A stretch of DNA of 49,585 nucleotides from Scatosoma sp045656625 (lineage in GTDB: Bacteria; Bacillota; Clostridia; Christensenellales; Borkfalkiaceae): contig JAZORL010000078.1 in assembly GCA_045656625.1 (NCBI GenBank), positions 1-49,585 on the forward strand, written 5' to 3'. Below are positions 1-9,047 of the stretch, one piece after another (within the stretch, counting starts at the first letter, position 1; the number at the start of each line of letters is the position of its first letter). A model generated the notes under the pieces. It did not search any database. It saw nothing but the letters and a program-made list of their open reading frames with translations, and was not told where the DNA came from. Position numbers and translations under genes: made by a program.

Positions 1-50
1 TTGATTTGCAAGCATTCCGCAATCAAGGTATCTGCCGTAATTTTTGCCAT
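1..50 (-). CDS. Start of an unidentified small protein (partial, cut by window edge)
   Basis: An ATG at 48-50 on the minus strand is preceded by an AGGAG ribosome binding site at about 60-65. The 16 visible residues begin MAKITADTLIAECL. This opening resembles the start of DUF1858-type redox-disulfide domain proteins, but the diagnostic cysteines lie beyond the window, so this is only a guess. The gene follows the PHP phosphatase gene after a 71-bp gap and could be the last gene of the purine transcript. Confidence 0.55.
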   Translation of the reverse strand, partial: MAKITADTLIAECLQI

Positions 51-121
51 TTTTCTATTTCTCCTTTTTAATTTTTCACTTTATTATAAACACGTTTTTC
101 ATTTGTAAAACGCATTTTTTC

Positions 122-877
122 TTATAAAATTTTGCCAAAAAACTTTTTCAAAACTTTCGGCGTGGTAATTTCCACTTCTTCATCCGCCAAAATTTTTTGC
201 ATATTCGCTTGAATCGTCGCCCATTCTTCTTCAAACCCCGCCTTTTTCACCGCTTCATACGTTTCCGTATAATTGGGGGCGCGATTCTCTAAATCGTGGG
301 TATCCGTGCCGATACAATGCACCATTCCGTTCTTCAAAAGCGCATAGGCGAGTTTTTTATCCCTTTTATCCAAAAAGGCATTCGTGTTGACTTGAATCAA
401 ACAACCCATATGGATTAGCTCGGTGATGTACGCAAGACGTTTTTGCACTTCCCGATAGCGTTCTACGTGCGCAATAATCGGCGTATAACCCGTTTCGCTG
501 ATAAAATCCGCAAGCTTATCCAAAAGCTCGTACGTCCACTTTTCCGTAAATGGGAACTCTATCAAAATATATTTCGTTCCTTCAATGGCAAGCTTGCAAA
601 GCTCTTCGTACTCCGCCACGTTCACGCCCGTGAAATGCACTTCCGCACCAAGACGGATTTCCAACCCCTCGGGAATTTTATCCTTGATTTTTTCAAAGGC
701 GCTTGCTCTACGTTCCAAAAAACGCACAGGGCTGTGTCTCCTGCCATAATAATGGGAAGTAAGCACGATCGTTTTTACGCCCTCTTCCAGCTCTTTTTTG
801 AGCATGAACGCGGACATGGTACTGTCCTTTGCCCCATCGTCAATATGTGGCAATATATGTGTGTGCATATCAATCAT
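122..877 (-). CDS. PHP-domain protein-tyrosine phosphatase, CpsB/YwqE family
   Basis: This 251-residue protein starts with the PHP metal motif H5-T-H7 within MIDMHTHILPHIDDGAKD and keeps the later metal ligands in TSHYYG, AHVERY and GTDTHD. Length and motifs fit the CpsB/CapC/YwqE family, manganese-dependent phosphatases that remove phosphate from bacterial tyrosine kinases controlling exopolysaccharide synthesis. No kinase or capsule gene is near; instead the gene starts 21 bp after purL, with an AGGAG site in the gap, so it is probably transcribed with the purine operon. That linkage is seen in the sequence; any functional tie to purines is unknown. A histidinol-phosphatase-like role in the same PHP superfamily is an alternative, but the DDGAKD signature favours CpsB. 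Confidence 0.85.
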   Translation of the reverse strand: MIDMHTHILPHIDDGAKDSTMSAFMLKKELEEGVKTIVLTSHYYGRRHSPVRFLERRASAFEKIKDKIPEGLEIRLGAEVHFTGVNVAEYEELCKLAIEGTKYILIEFPFTEKWTYELLDKLADFISETGYTPIIAHVERYREVQKRLAYITELIHMGCLIQVNTNAFLDKRDKKLAYALLKNGMVHCIGTDTHDLENRAPNYTETYEAVKKAGFEEEWATIQANMQKILADEEVEITTPKVLKKFFGKIL

Positions 878-898
878 GATAGCGTCACTCCTAAAAGC

Positions 899-3800
899 TT
901 ATTTGAAATAGTGAACGCCGCTTTCAAAAATCTTCATATCGAAGTTGCCTTCGACGTTCTTATAAAGATTGTCGCCAATACGTTCGCTGTGCCCCATCTT
1001 ACCAAGCACGCGGCCGTCGGGGGACGTAATCCCTTCGATTGCCCACATAGAACCGTTCGGGTTAAACGGCGATTCCATCGTCACCTTGCCACTCAAATCC
1101 GCATACTGCGTTGCAATCTGACCGTTAGCACGCATCTTTTGAAGCTCTGCAAGCGGCGCAACAATCTTCCCTTCGCCATGGGATACGGGAACTTTATACG
1201 TTTCCCCGACTTTACAAGCCGAAAGCCAAGGGGATAAGTTCGATGCTACACGCACGTCCACCACCGTCGATACGTGGCGGGAAATATTATTGAAGGTGAG
1301 CGTAGGCGAATTTTCCGTCATTTCCTTTACATGACCGTAAGGAACAAGCCCCAACTTGATAAGCGCTTGGAAACCATTGCAAATACCGAGCGCCAAACCG
1401 TCACGATGATTCAAAAGTTCTTCAAGCTGTTCTGCGATATACGGATTGCGGAAGGTCGTGGCAATAAATTTACCGCTGCCGTCCGGCTCGTCACCGCCCG
1501 AGAAACCGCCGGGGAATGCAACAATGTTTGCATTTTTAATCGCCTTTACAATGCGCTCAACGCTTTCTTCAATGTCCTGCGGGGTGCGGTTGCGAACAAC
1601 CACCGTTTCCACTTCCGCGCCTGCAAGGAGGAATTTTCTTGCGGTATCAAGCTCACAGTTCGTACCGGGGAATGCGGGGATAAAGACACGAGGTTTAGCA
1701 AGCTTCGTTGCAATATTCGTATACTTCGCACCCGACGTATAATCACAGTTTTCCGCCTTGCCGTCCGCTGCCGCCGTCGTTGCAAACACGCTTTCCAAAG
1801 GACTAATATACGCGCAAGCCGCACCGCCCATCGATACCTTTTGATTGCCGCATACGAACGATTCACCGCGTACCTGCCCTATGCATTTCTTCGCAACGCA
1901 CGAACAAATCGCTTTTTCATCCTTCAAGGAAATAATCAAATCACCGTAACCTTCGCTGTACAATTCATCCGCAGTCATTTCGAATTCCACGCCCACGGAA
2001 TTGCCGAGCGCGGACTTGATTACCGCCGCCCCGACACCGCCGTTTTCTACAACCGTTGCAAACGTGATATTGCCGTTTTCAATATTCTTATATACTTCTT
2101 CATACAGCTTTTTAAGCGAAACAAAATCGGGTACGGAATTTTCATCCTTGGGCACGGGAACATGATAAAGTTTTTCGCCGCCCTTTAAGACGTTGGTAAT
2201 GAGCTTGCTCGCTTTTGCGGGTGCAAGTGCAAAGGAAATGAGCGTGGGGGGTACGTGGATATTTTCAAACGTACCGCTCATGCTGTCCTTACCGCCGATT
2301 GCGCCAAGCCCAAGCCCAATTTGCGCGTAGACTGCGCCAAGAAGTGCAGACGTGGGTACACCCCACACCTTTGCTTCTTTCGTCATTCTTTGGAAAAATT
2401 CCTGCAAGGTCAAACGAACGTCGCTATATTTTGCGCCCGTCGCCGCTACCTTGGATACCGATGCCACAATGGAATAAATTGCGCCGATAAACGGACTCGT
2501 TTCCATCAAATAGGGAGAATAGCCATACGCCGAAACCGTACAATCATCCGTTTCGCCGCCGCAAATCTTCGCCGCCATTGCGATTGCAGGCGTGCGTTGA
2601 GTTTTGCCCCCCCAAGGCATATATACCGTTCTTGCGCCGATGGTCGAGTCAAACGTTTCCGATAAGCCTTTCTTTGCGCAAACGTTTAAGTTCGACAAAA
2701 CTTTCTTCGTTTCTTCCGCAAAGTCCAAGCCCGATTTTTTATCAAACCAAGTGGTGATTTCATCTGCAATTTCTACGTTCGTTTCCTGCTTCACGCCGTT
2801 CGTATTCAAGAAATCACGAGAAATGTCAACAATCGCTTTGCCCTTTAAGAACATACGCATTCTGCCTGTGTCGGTGACAACCGCAACGGGGGTAGCCGTC
2901 AAGTTTTCTTCCGCAGCAAGCGCAATAAATGCGTCTACGTCCTTTTTATCAATGACTACTGCCATACGTTCTTGCGACTCGGAAATTGCAAGCTCCGTAC
3001 CGTTCAAGCCTTCGTATTTTTTGGGTACTTTGTCAAGCTCGATATCCAAACCGTCCGCAAGCTCGCCGATTGCAACGGAAACACCGCCTGCGCCGAAGTC
3101 GTTGCATTTTTTAATTTTACGAGTCGCTTCCTTATTCAAGAACAAGCGTTGCAATTTTCTTTCCGTTAAAGCGTTGCCCTTTTGCACTTCCGCGCCGCAG
3201 GTTTCTACCGAGTGCGCATCGTGCGCTTTGGATGAACCGGTCGCACCGCCGCAACCGTCGCGGCCCGTTTCCCCGCCGAGAAGGACGATAACGTCCCCTG
3301 CCTTGGGTGCTTCGCGATAGACCATTTCCTTTCTTGCACCCGCAACGACAAAGCCCGTTTCCAAACGTTTTGCTTTATAGCCTTCGTGGTAGACTTCGTC
3401 TACAATGCCCGTTGCAAGACCGATTTGGTTGCCGTACGACGAGAAACCAGCCGCCGCACGTTGGGTGATTGCACGTTGGGGAAGTTTGCCTTTCAACGTA
3501 TCTTCCAAGCTTTCTCTCGGATCGGACGCACCCGTCACACGCATCGCTTGATAGACGTACGTTCTACCGCCCAAAGGATCACGGATTGCGCCGCCAAGAC
3601 AAGTCGCCGCGCCGCCGAACGGCTCGATTTCCGTCGGGTGGTTGTGCGTTTCGTTCTTGAACATAACAAGATACTGTTCTTTCTTGCCATCAAGCTCCGC
3701 TTCAATTTGAATAGAGCAAGCGTTGATTTCGTCGGAAATATCGAGGTTATCGAGAATTCCGTCTTTTTTGAGTTTCTTTGCGGCAATTGTCGCCAAGTCC

Positions 3801-4600
3801 ATAAGACAAGGATACTTATCAGGGCGTGCGCCATTAAGCTCTTGGTAAAGCTCTTCATAGAGATGATACGCCTTTTGGATACCCGTATTTTTGGACGTAA
3901 TTTTTACGTTTTTCAGCTCGGTAGCAAACGTCGTGTGACGGCAATGATCCGACCAATAGGTATCAATTACTTTGAGCTCCGTTTCCGTTGGATTGCGTTT
4001 TTCCGTCTTAAAATAGTCACGGACAAACACCAAGTCAAGCGCGCTCATTGCAAAGCCAACTCGACCATGGTATGCCGTAATTTCTTCATCCGACATTTCG
4101 ATAAAGCCGTCCACGTCGGCTACGGGTGCGCCTTCCGCAGCAATTCTCACGAGCGTTTCGGGCTTTTCAAAACCAACCTCTTCGCTTTCTACGGGGTTGA
4201 TGATATGCTTTTTAATTGCGGTGAGCTCTTCGTCCGTCACGCCCTTCACCATATAGATTTTTGCGCACTTTACAAGCGGACGAGCTTTTCTCGTCAAAAG
4301 CTGTACGCATTGCGCCGCGCTATCCGCTCTTTGGTCGTACTGCCCTGTCAAATAACTAACGGCAAACGCCTTGTAGCCGTTTGGAATTTCCAAGTTTTCC
4401 AAATATACATAGTCAACGGGCGGTTCGGAAAACACGGACGGAATCGCCGCATTCAATTCTTCTTCCGTCAAACCCTCAACGTCGTAGCGCAAAACCAAAC
4501 GAAAATCCTCCGTTTGGATATTGAGCAACGTTTTTACGTCCGACGCTTCTTTTCTTGCTTGTACGTTGTCCTTTTTTTCTACAAAAATTCTATAAATCAT
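899..4600 (-). CDS. purL: Phosphoribosylformylglycinamidine synthase, fused synthetase and glutaminase (PurL-PurQ)
   Basis: At 1,233 residues this is the large single-chain form of FGAM synthase, which makes formylglycinamidine ribotide from FGAR, ATP and glutamine (step 4 of purine synthesis). The synthetase part shows FKNETHNHPTEIEPFGGAAT and GGKDSMSGTF. From about residue 965 a class I glutaminase domain follows (PRVFIPAFPGTNCELDTARK), with nucleophile Cys in LGICNGFQ and the later His in VSHGEG; both are present, unlike in the PurF of this operon. The start uses an AAAGGA site inside the end of purD, 5 bp upstream, which suggests translational coupling. Because the glutaminase is fused, no separate purQ or purS is expected. 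Confidence 0.97.
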   Translation of the reverse strand: MIYRIFVEKKDNVQARKEASDVKTLLNIQTEDFRLVLRYDVEGLTEEELNAAIPSVFSEPPVDYVYLENLEIPNGYKAFAVSYLTGQYDQRADSAAQCVQLLTRKARPLVKCAKIYMVKGVTDEELTAIKKHIINPVESEEVGFEKPETLVRIAAEGAPVADVDGFIEMSDEEITAYHGRVGFAMSALDLVFVRDYFKTEKRNPTETELKVIDTYWSDHCRHTTFATELKNVKITSKNTGIQKAYHLYEELYQELNGARPDKYPCLMDLATIAAKKLKKDGILDNLDISDEINACSIQIEAELDGKKEQYLVMFKNETHNHPTEIEPFGGAATCLGGAIRDPLGGRTYVYQAMRVTGASDPRESLEDTLKGKLPQRAITQRAAAGFSSYGNQIGLATGIVDEVYHEGYKAKRLETGFVVAGARKEMVYREAPKAGDVIVLLGGETGRDGCGGATGSSKAHDAHSVETCGAEVQKGNALTERKLQRLFLNKEATRKIKKCNDFGAGGVSVAIGELADGLDIELDKVPKKYEGLNGTELAISESQERMAVVIDKKDVDAFIALAAEENLTATPVAVVTDTGRMRMFLKGKAIVDISRDFLNTNGVKQETNVEIADEITTWFDKKSGLDFAEETKKVLSNLNVCAKKGLSETFDSTIGARTVYMPWGGKTQRTPAIAMAAKICGGETDDCTVSAYGYSPYLMETSPFIGAIYSIVASVSKVAATGAKYSDVRLTLQEFFQRMTKEAKVWGVPTSALLGAVYAQIGLGLGAIGGKDSMSGTFENIHVPPTLISFALAPAKASKLITNVLKGGEKLYHVPVPKDENSVPDFVSLKKLYEEVYKNIENGNITFATVVENGGVGAAVIKSALGNSVGVEFEMTADELYSEGYGDLIISLKDEKAICSCVAKKCIGQVRGESFVCGNQKVSMGGAACAYISPLESVFATTAAADGKAENCDYTSGAKYTNIATKLAKPRVFIPAFPGTNCELDTARKFLLAGAEVETVVVRNRTPQDIEESVERIVKAIKNANIVAFPGGFSGGDEPDGSGKFIATTFRNPYIAEQLEELLNHRDGLALGICNGFQALIKLGLVPYGHVKEMTENSPTLTFNNISRHVSTVVDVRVASNLSPWLSACKVGETYKVPVSHGEGKIVAPLAELQKMRANGQIATQYADLSGKVTMESPFNPNGSMWAIEGITSPDGRVLGKMGHSERIGDNLYKNVEGNFDMKIFESGVHYFK

Positions 4601-4605
4601 ACCGC

Positions 4606-5880
4606 TTATTCCTTTGCAATTTCTCTATATTTAATACCGATATCTTTACGATAGTACATACCGTCGAAATGGATTTTTTCCGCATTTGCGTAAACCTTTT
4701 TTCTTGCGGCTTCGATATTCTCGCCCTTTGCGCAAACACCAAGCACACGACCGCCGCTCGTGACGAGTTTTCCGTCCTTTTCCGCCGTACCGGCGTGGCA
4801 AAGCATCACGTCTTTATCCAAATCGCCGATTACGATTTCCTTTCCTTTCTCGTATTTTTCAGGATATCCGCCGCTTGCAAGAACCAAGCATACGCACGCG
4901 CCTTCTTCCCATTCGATGTTTACTTCGTCCAACCGCTCGTCCACAATCGCCTCAAAGATTTCTAAAAGATCCGTCTTCAACATCGGCAAAATTACCTGCG
5001 TTTCCGGATCGCCAAAACGAGCGTTGTATTCAATCACTTTATAGCCGTCTTTTGTCTTCATTAAGCCAAAGTACAGCACCCCTTTGAAGGGTCTGCCTTC
5101 CGCATTCATCGCGGACACGGTAGGCTGCATAATCTTTTCCATTACCTCTTTTGCCGAATTTTCGCCAAAGAAAGGAGCAGGTGAAAAGGTACCCATACCG
5201 CCCGTATTCAAGCCCTCGTCGTTATCCATTGCACGCTTATGATCACAGCTTGTAATCATCGGTTTAATGGTCTTACTGTCGGTGAAAGCAAGGCAGGAAA
5301 CCTCCGGACCTTCTAAAAATTCTTCCACGACAACCTTATTCCCTGCCGAACCAAATTTTTGATCGAGCATCATTTCGGCAAGCCCCTGCAAGGCATCTTC
5401 TCTCGTTTTACAAATGAGTACACCCTTACCAAGCGCAAGTCCGTCCGCTTTCAAAACGACGGGAATATTGCATTTCTCGACGTATTCTCTTGCTTTTGCA
5501 TAGTCGTCAAACGTTTCGTAGCTTGCCGTCGGAATGCCATATTTTTTCATCAGTTCTTTGGAAAAAGCTTTGCTTGCTTCAAGGATTGCGGCGTTCTTTT
5601 TAGGGCCGAAAGCGCGATGTCCGCGGCTCTCCAATTCATCTACAAGCCCCAAAGCCAAAGGATCGTCGGGGGTAACGACGGTGAAATCGATATCCCCTTT
5701 TTGATCGACCCAATCGCCGACCGCATTCACGTTGCAATAATCCACGTTGACAAGCTCTGCATCCTGCGCAATGCCTGCATTCCCTTTCATGGCGTATATT
5801 TTCGTCACCTTGGGCGATTTTTTTAACGCTTGAATTACTGCGTGCTCTCTTCCGCCGTTTCCAATCACTAAAACGTTCAT
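4606..5880 (-). CDS. purD: Phosphoribosylamine-glycine ligase (GAR synthetase)
   Basis: PurD joins phosphoribosylamine to glycine using ATP (step 2). The protein is about 424 residues, the usual length. It opens with MNVLVIGNGGREHA, the phosphate-binding start of the family, and the ATP-grasp region contains VVLKADGLALGKGV and NTGGMGTFSPAPF, followed by EYNARFGDPETQ. Two ATG codons are adjacent (5883 and 5880). I chose the second because the GGAG site then lies at a normal distance and the protein begins at the conserved position. The gene lies between purN (9-12 bp) and purL (5 bp) in the purine operon. Confidence 0.96.
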   Translation of the reverse strand: MNVLVIGNGGREHAVIQALKKSPKVTKIYAMKGNAGIAQDAELVNVDYCNVNAVGDWVDQKGDIDFTVVTPDDPLALGLVDELESRGHRAFGPKKNAAILEASKAFSKELMKKYGIPTASYETFDDYAKAREYVEKCNIPVVLKADGLALGKGVLICKTREDALQGLAEMMLDQKFGSAGNKVVVEEFLEGPEVSCLAFTDSKTIKPMITSCDHKRAMDNDEGLNTGGMGTFSPAPFFGENSAKEVMEKIMQPTVSAMNAEGRPFKGVLYFGLMKTKDGYKVIEYNARFGDPETQVILPMLKTDLLEIFEAIVDERLDEVNIEWEEGACVCLVLASGGYPEKYEKGKEIVIGDLDKDVMLCHAGTAEKDGKLVTSGGRVLGVCAKGENIEAARKKVYANAEKIHFDGMYYRKDIGIKYREIAKE

Positions 5881-5892
5881 CATCTTCTCCGT

Positions 5893-6510
5893 TTATTTCA
5901 AAATTCTAACGATGCGCCCCTCTTTGCAAACTTTTCCTTCGCAGAGAAGCTTGACGCATTCAGGAAGCATTTTATGCTCCTCTTTTAAGATTCTTTGCTG
6001 CAAAATTTCAGCCGTATCGTCAGGTTCAACAGGGACAGCTCGTTGCATCAAAATCGCGCCGCCGTCCACTTCCGCGGAAACAAAATGCACCGTCGCCCCG
6101 CTTAATTTTACACCGTGTGCAATCGCCGCCTCGTGAACGTGTAAGCCGTAATACCCCATGCCGCAAAAGGAAGGAATGAGCGAGGGATGAATGTTGATAA
6201 TCCTATCCTCAAACTCCTTGATAAATTCTTCCGGCACGACCAAAAGCCAGCCAGCCAAAACGATATATTCCACGCCCGATTCTTTCAAAAGGTGCGCAAC
6301 GTGGCGGTAAAAGGCAGCCTTATCCGAATATGCGGATTTTTCATATACAAGCGGCTCGATGTCGTGTTTTTTGGCTCGGTCAATCGCACCGATTCCAGGC
6401 TTTGATGCCACCAGGTATGCGATTTCGCAAAATTTCTCACGCTCGTTGGCATCAATCACCGATTGAAAATCCGTGCCTCCGCCCGATGCGAATACTGCTA
6501 TCTTCTTCAT
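5893..6510 (-). CDS. purN: Phosphoribosylglycinamide formyltransferase (GART)
   Basis: PurN transfers a formyl group from 10-formyl-tetrahydrofolate to GAR (step 3). The 205-residue length is normal. It begins with KKIAVFASGGGTDFQSVIDA, the phosphate-binding loop, and keeps the catalytic signature NIHPSLIPSF with its Asn and His, plus the SGATVHFVSAEVDGGAILMQ segment containing the catalytic Asp. A GAAGGA site lies 9 bp before the ATG. It is preceded by purM, with a strong hairpin in the 75-bp gap. The folate-independent alternative purT is not seen. Confidence 0.96.
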   Translation of the reverse strand: MKKIAVFASGGGTDFQSVIDANEREKFCEIAYLVASKPGIGAIDRAKKHDIEPLVYEKSAYSDKAAFYRHVAHLLKESGVEYIVLAGWLLVVPEEFIKEFEDRIINIHPSLIPSFCGMGYYGLHVHEAAIAHGVKLSGATVHFVSAEVDGGAILMQRAVPVEPDDTAEILQQRILKEEHKMLPECVKLLCEGKVCKEGRIVRILK

Positions 6511-6527
6511 GATTTTTTCCTTCTGTA

Positions 6528-6564
6528 CCGCTATTACAAAGCAAGCCGCGCTTTGTAATAGCGG
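6528..6564 (-). other. Strong intercistronic hairpin between purM and purN
   Basis: CCGCTATTACAAAGC at 6528-6542 is perfectly complementary to 6550-6564, giving a 15-bp stem with a 7-nt loop. On the transcript (minus) strand it is followed by GGTACAGAAGG rather than a run of T, so it is not a typical terminator. A role in transcript processing or stability, or in setting the level of purN and later genes, is an inference. Confidence 0.7.
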
Positions 6565-6585
6565 ATATGATATCGTACTATACGC

Positions 6586-7611
6586 TTACTTTAAGATAAC
6601 GCCTTTGCCAGCAACGGTCTTACCCACTACAACCACTTCTTCGCCCGTAGCTTTGAGGGATTCCATCGCCGCTTCTACGTTTTCGGGTGCAACACATACA
6701 ATCATACCAATACCCATATTAAAGGTATTGTAAATTTGTTCGTCGGTGATCCCTGCACGCTTTTGCATTACTTTGAATACGGGGGGTACTTCATAGGAAT
6801 TCTTTTCAATTTCCGCCGCAACACCCTCGGGTAAAATTCTGGGAATATTTTCAATAAAGCCGCCGCCCGTGATGTGCGCAATCCCTTTTACTTCCACCTT
6901 TTCAATCAAGGAAAGAATGCTCTTTACGTAAATGCGCGTAGGTTTCAAAAGCACTTCCGCTGCACTTGCACCGAGTTCTTCATCGTATGCTTCCAAAGCC
7001 GCTTTATCGCTATCGCCAAAGAGTTTTCTAACGAGCGAATAACCGTTAGAATGTACGCCCGTCGATTTCAAACCAATCAATACGTCGCCAGGAACAATGC
7101 TCTTGCCGTTGATAACCTTTTTCTTATCGACGATACCAACCGCAAAGCCAGCCAAATCGTATTCGCCGTCGGGATAAAAACCAGGCATTTCCGCCGTTTC
7201 ACCGCCGATGAGCGCACAGCCTGCTTGTTTACAGCCGTCCGCAATCCCCTTTACAACGTCCGCTTCTGCTTCGGGATAAAGTCTGCCGCAAGCATAGTAG
7301 TCCAAGAAAAACAAGGGCTTTGCGCCTTGGCAAACAATGTCGTTTACGCACATCGCAACCGCATCAATACCAATCGTATCGTGTTTTTCAAGCAAGAACG
7401 CATATTTGAGCTTCGTGCCTACGCCGTCCGTACCAGCTACAAGCACGGGTTCTTCCATCTTCTCGCCAGCGATCGAATAAAAACCGCCAAACGAACCTAA
7501 ATCCCCGATAACGTTGTTATCATAGGTGGATTTTACGTGTTTTTTCATGAGTTCTACGGCTTTATAGCCTCTCGTTACGTCTACGCCGCTGTCCTTATAA
7601 GAAATTGCCAT
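6586..7611 (-). CDS. purM: Phosphoribosylformylglycinamidine cyclo-ligase (AIR synthetase)
   Basis: PurM closes the imidazole ring to form AIR (step 5). The 341-residue protein has the family hallmarks: the N-terminal YKDSGVDVTRGYKAVELMK, the nucleotide loop AGTDGVGTKLKYA, CVNDIVCQGAKPLFFLDYYA, and GGETAEMPGFY. It ends with GKGVILK. A GGAG site lies 10 bp before the ATG. It follows purF after 23 bp. Nothing about the sequence is unusual. Confidence 0.97.
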   Translation of the reverse strand: MAISYKDSGVDVTRGYKAVELMKKHVKSTYDNNVIGDLGSFGGFYSIAGEKMEEPVLVAGTDGVGTKLKYAFLLEKHDTIGIDAVAMCVNDIVCQGAKPLFFLDYYACGRLYPEAEADVVKGIADGCKQAGCALIGGETAEMPGFYPDGEYDLAGFAVGIVDKKKVINGKSIVPGDVLIGLKSTGVHSNGYSLVRKLFGDSDKAALEAYDEELGASAAEVLLKPTRIYVKSILSLIEKVEVKGIAHITGGGFIENIPRILPEGVAAEIEKNSYEVPPVFKVMQKRAGITDEQIYNTFNMGIGMIVCVAPENVEAAMESLKATGEEVVVVGKTVAGKGVILK

Positions 7612-7634
7612 TTTTTCTACTCCATTATTTATCG

Positions 7635-9044
7635 TTAATTTTTATTTTCGGAAATTTTATGATCGTATTTGCTTTCGCCGCTTTCGGTGGGAATTTCCGT
7701 AGGGTACTCCCCATTGAAGCACGCTGCGCAGTAGCCCTTACATTTGCCCGACACCCCAAGCTCAAACACCGCTTCCAACGGCAAGAACCCTACCGAGTCC
7801 GCACCGAAAAGCTTTGCCATTTCTTTGGGGGTGTACTTGCACGCAATCAATTCCGCACGAGAACCGATATCCGTCCCGTAATAGCAGGGATTCAAAAATT
7901 CAGGCGCAGACGAGCGAATATGGATTTCCTTCACGCCTGCATCTCGCAAGAGCTTGACTACGCGAATCATCGTCGTACCACGAACAATGGAATCGTCTAC
8001 AAGCACCACTCGCTTCCCCTCTACCGTTTCTTTGACGGGGTTCAGCTTGATTTTTACCTTGTCTTCACGAACGTTTTGACCGGGGTCAATGAACGTTCTA
8101 CCGATATATTTATTCTTGATAAGCCCCAAGCCGTAAGGAATGCCCGAAGCCTCTGCGTACCCTATCGCCGCGTCGATACCCGAATCGGGCGCACCGATTA
8201 CGACGTCCGCCTCTACGGGATGCGCCTTCGCCAAGAACGCGCCCGCACGCTTACGCGCCAAATGCACCGAACAATCCGCAATCACGGAATCGGGACGAGC
8301 CGTGTAGAGATATTCAAACACGCAAAGACGTTCTTCCTTACCGCAATGCTCGGTGATTGAGCGTACGCCGTCCTTGGAAAAGACTACGATTTCGCCCGGC
8401 TCTACGTCGCGAACAAGGGTCGCGCCAACCGCATTGAGCGCGCACGTTTCACTCGAAACGACGTACTCACCATCGTCACGTTGACCAAAGCACAAGGGGT
8501 GCATACCGTGAATATCACGAGCAGCAATCAGCTTTTGCGGCGACATAATCAAAAGAGAGTATGCCCCTTTGAGCTTGCTCATTGCTCGGCAAACGGCTTC
8601 CTCAATCGAGTTCGATTGAATACGCTCTTTGATAATCACAGCAGAAATGATTTCCGCATCGTTTCCCGTATGGAAGATCGAGCCTTGCAGCTCCATTTCC
8701 CTTTTCAAGGCAATCCCATTGACAAGCTTTCCGTCAAAGGAAATCGCCATTCTTCCCTTACTATGATTGACTACAATCGGTTCGGCGTTGATTCTATCTT
8801 TCGTGTCCGACGTGCCATAACGCACGTTCCCCAACGCCAACTGTCCCATACCAAGCGATTTCAAAATCGTCGGCGTGAAAACTTCGTTGACGATGCCCGA
8901 ATCTTTATACGCGTGGAAAACGCCGTCGTCGTTCACAACAATACCGCAAGACGCTTGACCACGATGCTGTAAGGAATACAACCCGTAGTAAACGCTCGAA
9001 GCAACACTCGCCGTTTCCGTGCCAAAAATACCGAATACCGCCAT
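7635..9044 (-). CDS. purF: Amidophosphoribosyltransferase lacking the catalytic N-terminal cysteine
   Basis: PurF makes phosphoribosylamine from PRPP and glutamine (step 1). The C-terminal phosphoribosyltransferase half is intact, with the PRPP loop VVLVDDSIVRGTT, and the iron-sulfur cysteines of the Bacillus type are visible (CKGYCAACFNGEYPTEI near the end). The glutaminase half is damaged. Family members expose Cys1 in a CG(I/V)(F/V)G start, but this protein begins MAVFGIFG, so the initiator Met aligns with Cys1. A TAA stop lies in frame two codons upstream, excluding a longer N-terminus. The oxyanion motif AHNGNL reads SFDGKL (Asn to Asp). HRGQ, VRYGT and NDAE are kept. The enzyme may be ammonia-dependent or use a separate glutaminase. 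The start is 3 bp after purC. Confidence 0.93.
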   Translation of the reverse strand: MAVFGIFGTETASVASSVYYGLYSLQHRGQASCGIVVNDDGVFHAYKDSGIVNEVFTPTILKSLGMGQLALGNVRYGTSDTKDRINAEPIVVNHSKGRMAISFDGKLVNGIALKREMELQGSIFHTGNDAEIISAVIIKERIQSNSIEEAVCRAMSKLKGAYSLLIMSPQKLIAARDIHGMHPLCFGQRDDGEYVVSSETCALNAVGATLVRDVEPGEIVVFSKDGVRSITEHCGKEERLCVFEYLYTARPDSVIADCSVHLARKRAGAFLAKAHPVEADVVIGAPDSGIDAAIGYAEASGIPYGLGLIKNKYIGRTFIDPGQNVREDKVKIKLNPVKETVEGKRVVLVDDSIVRGTTMIRVVKLLRDAGVKEIHIRSSAPEFLNPCYYGTDIGSRAELIACKYTPKEMAKLFGADSVGFLPLEAVFELGVSGKCKGYCAACFNGEYPTEIPTESGESKYDHKISENKN

Positions 9045-9047
9045 GGA

